Source: Nocardia sp. (GTDB taxonomy: Bacteria > Actinomycetota > Actinomycetes > Mycobacteriales > Mycobacteriaceae). Taken from it: a DNA stretch of 64,000 nt. Position numbers and translations under genes: made by a program. Below, in pieces: positions 58,412 through 64,000 of the stretch. The stretch is from NCBI RefSeq assembly GCF_025465275.1, contig NZ_JAODNK010000097.1, forward strand, positions 1 to 64,000. The letters run 5' to 3'. Each line of letters opens with the position of its first letter. Within the stretch, counting starts at the first letter, position 1. The notes under the pieces are model-generated. The model made no database searches, had not been told where the DNA came from, and worked only from the letters and a program-made list of their open reading frames with translations.

Positions 58412-59293
58412 GTGGGATCGGCTTTACGCGGGCGCACCATCGTCATGTCGGGCGGAAGTCGCGGTATCGGGTTGGCCATTCTGGTGGCGGCCGCGCGCGA
58501 GGGCGCCAACGCGGTACTGCTGGCGAAGACCGATACGCCGGATGCTCGATTGCCGGGCACGGTACATACAGCCGTATCCGCGATAGCGGCCGCGGGTGGT
58601 CACGCGGTAGGCGTGATCGGGGACGTCCGCGACGAAGCGGATGTCGAGCGGGCGGTCGCCACCGCCGTGGAGCGGTTCGGTGGCGTCGATATCTGCATCA
58701 ACAACGCCGGGGCGATCAACAAGGCAGGCACGCTCGAATTGCCACTCAAACGGTTCGATCTGATGCAGCAGGTCAATGTCCGAGGGACCTACCTCCTCAC
58801 CCGGGCATGTCTCCCCCATCTGCGGCAGTCGGATCATGCGCATGTACTCAGCCTGTCGCCGCCGCTGAATCTGGCGCCGCACTGGCTCGGCCAATTTCCC
58901 GCCTACACCATGTCGAAGTACGCGATGACATTGCTGACCCTCGGGTGGGCGGCGGAATTCGCGGCCAACAAGATCGCCTCCGACTGCCTGTGGCCGCAAA
59001 CCCGGATCGCGACCGCGGTCATCGGAATGCTGGGTGGCCCAGACGCCTTGGCGCGCAGTCGAAGCCCCGAGATCATGGCGGACGCGGCGGTTCACCTGCT
59101 CGCGCAATCCCCCACTGCCGGAACAGGTCGCACGCTTCTGGACGTCGAAGTGCTCGCCGCGGCCGGAGTAACGGATTTCGCGAAGTATGGCGGCGGCACC
59201 GACCCGACCCTCGACTTGTATGTCGACCCGCCCGGGGAAAGCCTCTCGGGCACAACTGATATCGATACGGAACGAAAGTGGATCGAACGATGA
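58412..59293 (+). CDS. SDR family oxidoreductase (HSDL2-like)
   Basis: A 293-residue SDR. Start segment LRGRTIVMSGGSRGIGLAILVAAAREGANAVLLAKTD, INNAGAINKAGTLELPLKRFDLM, and catalytic YTMSKYAMTL with Ser in HVLSLSPPLN. The pattern with LAKT after the second strand and a C-terminal tail (VDPPGESLSG) is like human HSDL2 and relatives. It would oxidise or reduce a hydroxyacyl or sterol-like substrate. The GTG start has AGGAGG 5 nt upstream. Its stop overlaps the ATG of the next SDR (ATGA), so they are co-translated. Confidence 0.9.
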   Translation: MGSALRGRTIVMSGGSRGIGLAILVAAAREGANAVLLAKTDTPDARLPGTVHTAVSAIAAAGGHAVGVIGDVRDEADVERAVATAVERFGGVDICINNAGAINKAGTLELPLKRFDLMQQVNVRGTYLLTRACLPHLRQSDHAHVLSLSPPLNLAPHWLGQFPAYTMSKYAMTLLTLGWAAEFAANKIASDCLWPQTRIATAVIGMLGGPDALARSRSPEIMADAAVHLLAQSPTAGTGRTLLDVEVLAAAGVTDFAKYGGGTDPTLDLYVDPPGESLSGTTDIDTERKWIER

Positions 59294-60042
59294 CCAAACG
59301 TACTGCGATCGTCACCGGCGGCGCCCGTGGCATCGGCGCGGCCGTTGCCTACCGACTCGCCGCGGATGGGATGTCCGTGGCGGTGCTCGACCTGGACGAG
59401 GCCGGCGCGAAAAACACCGCGGAAGCAATCCGTGCCGACGGCGGCCGGGCCGCCGCGATCACGGCGGACGTGACCGACGCCGCCTCGGTGGAACTTGCCG
59501 TCGGGCGGGTGGCGCAAGAGTTGGGCCCACCGACCGTTGTTGTCAACAACGCGGGCGTGACCCGGGACAACCTGTTGTTCAAGATGACCGAAGAGGACTG
59601 GGACACAGTGCTTGCCGTGCACCTGCGCGGCGCCTTCCTGGTGACCCGGACAGCGCAGAAGTACATGGTCGAAGCCAAGTTCGGCCGGATTGTCAGCATC
59701 TCTTCGACGTCCGCGCTGGGCAACCGCGGCCAGGCGAACTATTCCGCCGCCAAGGCCGGGATCCAGGGGCTCACCAAGACACTGGCGCTCGAACTGGGCA
59801 AGTTCGGCGTCACCGCAAACTCGATTGCACCGGGTTTCATCGAGACCGAAATGACGAGGGCCACAGCGGAGCGACTGGGAATCGGGTTCGAGGAGTACAA
59901 GACCGAGCGTGCCGCGGCAATCCCGGTCGCGCGAGTTGGACGACCGGAGGACATCGCACATTTGGCCTCCTACCTGGTCAGCGACGGGGCGGGTTTTGTT
60001 TCGGGTCAGGTGATCTATGCCGCCGGCGGACCCAAGGGCTGA
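59290..60042 (+). CDS. FabG/PhaB-like 3-oxoacyl reductase (SDR)
   Basis: A 250-residue SDR. TKRTAIVTGGARGIGAAVAYRLA, VVVNNAGVTRDNLLFKMTEEDWDTVLAVHLRGAF, ISSTSALGNRGQANYSAAKAGIQGLTKTLALELG (catalytic S, Y and K) and APGFIETEMT are typical of FabG and acetoacetyl-CoA reductases. It would interconvert 3-hydroxyacyl- and 3-oxoacyl-CoA with NAD(P)H. ATG at 59290 overlaps the stop of the upstream SDR. The downstream hydratase starts 26 bp inside the end of this gene. Confidence 0.94.
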   Translation: MTKRTAIVTGGARGIGAAVAYRLAADGMSVAVLDLDEAGAKNTAEAIRADGGRAAAITADVTDAASVELAVGRVAQELGPPTVVVNNAGVTRDNLLFKMTEEDWDTVLAVHLRGAFLVTRTAQKYMVEAKFGRIVSISSTSALGNRGQANYSAAKAGIQGLTKTLALELGKFGVTANSIAPGFIETEMTRATAERLGIGFEEYKTERAAAIPVARVGRPEDIAHLASYLVSDGAGFVSGQVIYAAGGPKG

Positions 60043-60919
60043 CACGGGTGCGCCGGTCGCCGAGCATGTGCTCGCCGAACAGCGCGGTCCGGTCCTTGTC
60101 TTGACGCTGAACCGCCCGGACCGCCTCAATGCGCTGACCCCACTGATGGCCGAGCAACTGATGGCCGCATTCGACCGCGCCGACGCCGACGATTCGGTGC
60201 GGGTGGTCGTGATCACTGGCAGCGGACGCGGATTCTGCGCCGGTGCGGACCTCGGCTCGGGCCCCGATCGGTTCAACTACGACGATCCGGCCAATCATCG
60301 CGACCTCGGTGGTATCGCGTCGCTGCGGATTTTCGAGGCACTCAAGCCGGTCATCGCGGCGTTCAACGGCCCGGCCGTCGGTGCGGGGATCACGATGATG
60401 CTTGCAGCGGATATCCGATTGGCTTCCACGACAGCGAAATTCGGTTTCGTTTTCGCGCGCCGTGGAATCGTGCTCGAATCCGCGTCGAGCTGGTTTCTGC
60501 CGCGCCTGGTCGGAATCAGTCGGGCCATGGAGTGGGCGAGCACCGGCCGAGTCTTCGGGGCCGACGAGGCGCTCGAGGCCGGGCTCGTGCGCTCGGTGCA
60601 CGAGCCCGGCGCGCTATTGCCGGCCGCTCTCGACCTGGCCGAGGAGATTGCCGCCAATACGGCACCCGTGTCGGTTGCATTGAACCGGCAGATGCTGTGG
60701 CGGATGCTCGGCGCCGACCATCCGATGGCCGCTCATGAACTCGATTCCCGCGCCATGGGTTCGCGGGGGCGGTCAGCTGATGCCAGGGAAGGTATCAGCG
60801 CGTTCCTCGAGAAGCGAGCAGCAGCGTTTCCCGATCGAGTTTCGGCCGATTTGCCCGAGTTCTACCCTTGGTGGCCGGAACGTCCGTTCACCCCACTGGG
60901 CGCTATCCGAGCTCTTTGA
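60017..60919 (+). CDS. Enoyl-CoA hydratase/isomerase family protein
   Basis: A 300-residue crotonase. LTLNRPDRLNALTPLMAEQLMAAF, FCAGADLGSGPDRF, FNGPAVGAGITMMLAADIRLASTTAKFGFVFARRGIVLESASSWFL contains the second acidic residue and glycine positions. The start is uncertain, since the ATG at 60017 lies 26 bp inside the preceding SDR gene; GTG codons lie slightly downstream. It belongs to the operon 58412-60919. Together the two SDRs and this hydratase could provide reversible beta-oxidation steps for a branched or cyclic acyl-CoA. Confidence 0.92.
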   Translation: MPPADPRADTGAPVAEHVLAEQRGPVLVLTLNRPDRLNALTPLMAEQLMAAFDRADADDSVRVVVITGSGRGFCAGADLGSGPDRFNYDDPANHRDLGGIASLRIFEALKPVIAAFNGPAVGAGITMMLAADIRLASTTAKFGFVFARRGIVLESASSWFLPRLVGISRAMEWASTGRVFGADEALEAGLVRSVHEPGALLPAALDLAEEIAANTAPVSVALNRQMLWRMLGADHPMAAHELDSRAMGSRGRSADAREGISAFLEKRAAAFPDRVSADLPEFYPWWPERPFTPLGAIRAL

Positions 60920-60980
60920 CCCCGCGCCGGTAGTGTTCATCGCCACCAACTCCTGCAATGGCGCAGGTACCTGAACTGTT

Positions 60981-60996
60981 GTATATATTATATATG
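60981..60996. promoter_or_regulatory. AT-rich element upstream of MBL-fold hydrolase
   Basis: GTATATATTATATATG: ATATAT, one T, ATATAT, about 95 bp upstream of the MBL-fold ATG at 61092. Same class as other AT-rich elements. Confidence 0.5.
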
Positions 60997-61091
60997 ATTT
61001 CAGATTGCTCGAGTTATCGGTCCAGCTCCCGGGGCTGTGCAGCAACAGCCGCGCAACGGGATCTGGCGGTAGTGCGGATCGGTTGCCAACG

Positions 61092-62255
61092 ATGACCTCC
61101 GACGCCATCGACATCGACATCGACAAGTCCGCGATCACGGTCACCGGAACCCAGCAACACGAGGCTTGGCGAAGCCGAGCGATGCCGCCGGTCGAGCAGA
61201 TCGCGGGCGGAATCTGGTCGATCCCGGTGCCCTTCCCGGACAATCCGCTGCGATACACCCTGACCTACCTGGTTCCGGGCAAGCAGGGTGTGGTGGTTGT
61301 CGATCCCGGTTGGCAATCCGAGGACGGGTGGCAGGCACTGGTCGACGGGCTCCGGACGGCCGACATCGGGATCGACGACATCGTGGGCATCGTCGCGACA
61401 CACGTGCATGCCGATCACCACGGGCTGTCCGGACGCCTTCGCGAGGCATCCGGCGCGTGGGTCGCGATGCATCCAGCGGAGCGCGATTCGCTGCCCGCGC
61501 GCATCGAGCAGGCGCGGTCCGAACCGGAGGGCTCCCGTGAACGGGTCGCCCGCTTGATGCGCATTGCCGGAACGCCGGAGTCGGCGATCAACACATTTCT
61601 CGAGCAATTCGACAAACTCGACGGCCCTAATGTCGCGGAACTGATCGAGCCCGATGTACTGCTGGAGGACGGCGACTCCGTCCCGCTCCCCGGTCGGCAG
61701 CTCTTTGCGCTGTGGACGCCCGGACACACTCCGGGACATGTGTGCCTGCGGGAGCCGGATGCGCGCGTGTTGATAACCGGAGACCATATGCTGCCCCGGA
61801 TCACGCCGAGTGTCGGTCTCGCGCCGGGCGCTATCGGATCACCGTTGCCGCGGTTTCTCAACTCACTCAGCCGAGTCGCACAGTACGACGATCACGAGGC
61901 CCTGCCGGCGCACGAGTACCGATTCCGCGGGATTGCGGCCCGCTCGGTGCAGTTGCAAGAACATCATTTTCAACGCTGTCGCGAAATCGCCGCCGCTGTC
62001 GACGAACTGGGAACACCGACGATCTGGCAGATCGCGGAACGGATAACGTGGTCGCGCCCGTGGGCCGAGGTCGGTCGAATGCAGGTGGCCGCGCTTGTCG
62101 AAACAATGGCCCACACAACGCATCTGGTAGAGGAACGGGAACTCGGGTGGCTATCGCCCGGTGGATTGACCGGCGATGTTCAACCGGCTCGGCTGCGGCG
62201 AGTCCGACGAACCGATTCCGAGGAACGGCCGATCGGCGAAGGTCTCCACAGGTAG
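61092..62255 (+). CDS. Metallo-beta-lactamase-fold hydrolase
   Basis: A 387-residue protein. The MBL zinc motif is THVHADHHGLSG (HxHxDH), followed by LWTPGHTPGHVCL and LITGDHMLPRITP, which give the bridging residues. The C-terminal 150 residues form an extra helical domain with many arginines. Enzymes of this type hydrolyse lactones, thioesters (including CoA esters) or phosphodiesters. The ATG at 61092 is preferred to the longer frame. It is monocistronic, between a hydratase operon and the MarR genes. A thioesterase or lactonase role in the pathway is possible (inference). Confidence 0.88.
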   Translation: MTSDAIDIDIDKSAITVTGTQQHEAWRSRAMPPVEQIAGGIWSIPVPFPDNPLRYTLTYLVPGKQGVVVVDPGWQSEDGWQALVDGLRTADIGIDDIVGIVATHVHADHHGLSGRLREASGAWVAMHPAERDSLPARIEQARSEPEGSRERVARLMRIAGTPESAINTFLEQFDKLDGPNVAELIEPDVLLEDGDSVPLPGRQLFALWTPGHTPGHVCLREPDARVLITGDHMLPRITPSVGLAPGAIGSPLPRFLNSLSRVAQYDDHEALPAHEYRFRGIAARSVQLQEHHFQRCREIAAAVDELGTPTIWQIAERITWSRPWAEVGRMQVAALVETMAHTTHLVEERELGWLSPGGLTGDVQPARLRRVRRTDSEERPIGEGLHR

Positions 62256-62293
62256 CCGGCAGCGCCCCGTTGCTCAGCCCGTTCAACTGTCTT

Positions 62294-62307
62294 ATAGTAA
62301 CCGCTAT
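62294..62307. promoter_or_regulatory. ATAGYR-NN-YRCTAT operator, copy 5 (MarR operon)
   Basis: ATAGTAACCGCTAT, 21 bp before the first MarR start at 62328. The close position to a MarR gene suggests autoregulation. Confidence 0.7.
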
Positions 62308-62327
62308 ATCTAATACGGAGTGTGGAT

Positions 62328-62783
62328 GTGTCAGTGTCACCCGATACGGCGCAGGGCTTGATCAAGGAGCTCTACCTGATGGGCCGGGCAATCCGCATCG
62401 CACTCCAGCACCCGGAGGAACGGCAGCTGCTGCCCGGGGGCACCGGAATACTGGGCACCCTCGAAGTCAGGGGCCCGTGCCGACAAGTAGATCTGGTCGA
62501 GGAGCTGGTCATCGGCCCGTCGGCGCTGAGTAGGCATGTCACGGAATTGGTCAGCGCCGGATACATCCGCCGGCACAGCGATCCCGGCGATCGGCGGGCC
62601 AGCCTCATCGTGGTCACCGAAACAGGACGTGAGCTGCTGGGGCGGATTCGACTGTCGAGGTCGCGGCGTCTGCAGTCGGCCCTCGATGCTTGGACCGAGG
62701 CCGAGGCCGAACAAGCACGAGTGTTGATCCAGAAGCTCAGAAACTCCTTGGCCGCCCATGCTCACCGCACCAACGGCCGGTGA
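62328..62783 (+). CDS. MarR-family transcriptional regulator 1
   Basis: About 151 residues from the GTG at 62328, which has CGGAG 7 nt upstream. The winged helix-turn-helix is in GTGILGTLEVRGPCRQVDLVEELVIGPSALSRHVTELVSAGYIRRHSDPGDRRASLIVVTETG, including the wing DRR. It dimerises through flanking helices. MarR proteins bind short dyads like the one at 62294-62307 and respond to aromatic or phenolic ligands. Its stop is followed after 2 bp by the second MarR. It is the best local candidate to recognise the five ATAG sites (inference). Confidence 0.9.
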   Translation: MSVSPDTAQGLIKELYLMGRAIRIALQHPEERQLLPGGTGILGTLEVRGPCRQVDLVEELVIGPSALSRHVTELVSAGYIRRHSDPGDRRASLIVVTETGRELLGRIRLSRSRRLQSALDAWTEAEAEQARVLIQKLRNSLAAHAHRTNGR

Positions 62784-62785
62784 GC

Positions 62786-63223
62786 ATGGACAAGTCCACT
62801 CACCTGATCGAGTTCGAGATGATGCTGCTCGGCCGATCCCGCCTGACCGCGCGTGCTATCCGCGGAGCCGATCGCCTCGATCGCAGCTGGTACGCATTGC
62901 TGTATCGGCTCATCATGGGCGGGCCCATGTCCATCGGACAGCTCAGTGACGCAATGGGTTTGGATACCTCGACTGTCAACCGGCAATCCGCAGCAATGCT
63001 GCGCGCCGGACTGGTGAACCGGATCCCGGACCCAGCCGGCGCGATCGCGCGCAAATTACGGATCACGGCCGAGGGCGAGCGCCGTTTGGAAGCGGACCGG
63101 ACGGACAGCGTGCGCGCGCTGGAGGACATCCTGGCGGACTGGTCATCCGAAGATGTGGCAGCATTCGCGGAGTATCTGAAGCGGTTCAACTCCGATATCG
63201 AACAGCGGCACGGGCGTCCATAG
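62786..63223 (+). CDS. MarR-family transcriptional regulator 2
   Basis: About 145 residues from the ATG at 62786. The winged helix is YALLYRLIMGGPMSIGQLSDAMGLDTSTVNRQSAAMLRAGLVNRIPD, a MarR/DUF24-like recognition helix, followed by the wing and LRITAEGERRLEADR. The ATG follows the stop of MarR 1 by 2 bp, so the two are in one operon and could form a heterodimer or act in series. A longer frame starting further upstream overlaps MarR 1 and is not needed. Confidence 0.88.
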   Translation: MDKSTHLIEFEMMLLGRSRLTARAIRGADRLDRSWYALLYRLIMGGPMSIGQLSDAMGLDTSTVNRQSAAMLRAGLVNRIPDPAGAIARKLRITAEGERRLEADRTDSVRALEDILADWSSEDVAAFAEYLKRFNSDIEQRHGRP

Positions 63224-63345
63224 CCGCGCCCGGGCAGAACTGAAGGGTTTCGGGGTAGCGGACAGTGAATCGCGACCGCATGTCTGTGAAATCCGCGCCG
63301 CTCGGCCAGGAGACGGCCAGTGCCTTTGATTCGATCACCTCGTGC

Positions 63346-64000
63346 CTATAAGCGCCGGAGGATCCGGTCGACCAGGTCGGGTGCGGCGCCGAGATAGTTC
63401 TCAGCGCGCAGCAGATCCTCGATCTCCTCGACGGTGAGGTGAGTCGTGATCTGCGCGTCTGAGGCCAGCACCTCGGCGAGGGGCCGATTTTGGGCCTGTG
63501 CCTCGCAGCACGCGGTTTGCAGGGTCTTTTTCGCCACCGTTTTGCCTAGGACCGGGGAGAGCCGGGTGGACAATCGTTCGGAGACCAGCTGTCCTCCGGT
63601 CATGGCCAGGTTGTCGGTCATCCGGTCGGTGTCGGCGGTCAGGCCGGCGGCCAACTCCGCGGCAGTGTGTGCCGCCCCGCCGACCAGATTCAGGCATTCG
63701 CGCAGTGGCTGCCATTCGGCGTGCCATGCACCAGCGGAACGTTCGTCCTCGGCGAGGAGTGCGCCGAACAAGATGGAAACCAGCGCGGGCACCTGCAGTG
63801 CGGCGGTCCGGATCAGGGTGCTCAGGACCGGATTATGTTTCTGCGGCATGGCCGACGACTCCCCGCGCCCATCGGCAGCCGGCTCGGCTACTTCGGCGAT
63901 TTCCGTGCGCGACAGCGTGATGACGTCGACGGCGAACTTCCCGAGCATTCCCGACGTCAGCGCCAGTACCGCTGCCAGATCGGCGATCGGGGTTCGCAGG
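63346..64000 (-). CDS. pcaB: 3-carboxy-cis,cis-muconate cycloisomerase-like lyase (PcaB), N-terminal part outside the window
   Basis: The last about 218 residues of a fumarase/aspartase-superfamily enzyme; the frame is open through base 64000. The signature SSAMPQKHNPVLSTLIRTAAL is the GSSxMPxKxNP loop, and the following ERSAGAWHAEWQPLRECLNL is typical of PcaB. Helical core and short C-terminal domain are present. PcaB acts in the protocatechuate branch of the beta-ketoadipate pathway, converting 3-carboxymuconate to the lactone. Adenylosuccinate lyase is less likely because of the WHAEW motif. Convergent with the MarR genes. Confidence 0.8.
   Translation of the reverse strand, partial: LRTPIADLAAVLALTSGMLGKFAVDVITLSRTEIAEVAEPAADGRGESSAMPQKHNPVLSTLIRTAALQVPALVSILFGALLAEDERSAGAWHAEWQPLRECLNLVGGAAHTAAELAAGLTADTDRMTDNLAMTGGQLVSERLSTRLSPVLGKTVAKKTLQTACCEAQAQNRPLAEVLASDAQITTHLTVEEIEDLLRAENYLGAAPDLVDRILRRL

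Noticed and set aside
63224..63345. Terminator between MarR 2 and the PcaB-like gene
   Set aside because: Only a weak GGCC/GGCC pairing near 63305-63325; no stable stem visible.
1..64000. Transposase or IS remnants, tRNA genes, CRISPR arrays
   Set aside because: No transposase-like frames, cloverleaf-like segments or regular repeats were found on reading both strands. A dedicated scan (tRNAscan-type, IS profile search) would be decisive.

Overview
The window is GC-rich DNA (by eye roughly two-thirds G+C) with actinobacterial gene style: GTG/TTG starts, short GGAG-type ribosome sites, many genes in 1-4 bp overlaps, a mycofactocin-type dehydrogenase, Tat-exported cholesterol-oxidase-like enzymes, and several acyl-CoA dehydrogenases, CoA transferases and DUF35/thiolase proteins. 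A Nocardia or Rhodococcus-like member of the Mycobacteriales fits best. No rRNA, tRNA, CRISPR array, insertion sequence or replication origin was seen.

Layout. 1-6.9 kb: a truncated GntR/UTRA regulator, an acyl-CoA dehydrogenase, a ferredoxin reductase, an AraC regulator, a nitroreductase-fold protein, an aldo/keto reductase and a threonine-dehydratase-like enzyme. 7.0-10.8 kb: three translationally coupled genes (extended enoyl-CoA hydratase, CoA transferase, amidohydrolase). 10.9-13.5 kb: TetR regulator, acyl-CoA dehydrogenase, MaoC hydratase. 13.5-26.2 kb: an 11- or 12-gene leftward operon with P450, ferredoxin, mycofactocin SDR, aldehyde dehydrogenase, hydroxyisobutyrate-type dehydrogenase, SDR, DUF35-thiolase fusion and a branched-chain-type ABC importer. 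26.2-42.5 kb: CoA transferases, SDRs, hydratases, a GntR regulator, CoA ligase, acyl-CoA dehydrogenase, thiolase pair and amidohydrolase. 42.6-49.9 kb: two paralogous Tat-exported GMC oxidases, a secreted tyrosine phosphatase, a decayed SDR and a PucR regulator. 49.9-60.9 kb: a second round of amidohydrolase, CoA transferase, SDR, thiolase, CoA ligase, hydratase and twin GntR regulator. 61-64 kb: an MBL-fold hydrolase, two MarR regulators and the end of a PcaB-like lyase.

Read together, this looks like a peripheral catabolic island for an uptake-dependent, probably cyclic or branched hydrophobic compound such as a terpenoid or sterol-like alcohol (inference). The steps would be import by the Liv-type transporter, P450 hydroxylation, oxidation of alcohol to aldehyde to acid, CoA activation by ligases or CoA transferases, and beta-oxidation with thiolytic or retro-aldol cleavage. 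The genes are redundant (five CoA transferases, three acyl-CoA dehydrogenases, five hydratases, seven SDRs counting one pseudogene), as if several branches were present.

The most striking feature is regulatory. Nearly every operon start carries a short AT-rich, often palindromic element in otherwise GC-rich DNA. Five of these sites match the 14-bp dyad ATAGYR-NN-YRCTAT, and another set shares TATACTTT or ATTAYATA half-sites. Two nearly identical GntR regulators carry duplicated promoters and appear to lack a normal start codon (ATC and ATT). This suggests a local regulon that has not been recognised, with the GntR twins and the MarR pair as candidate regulators.
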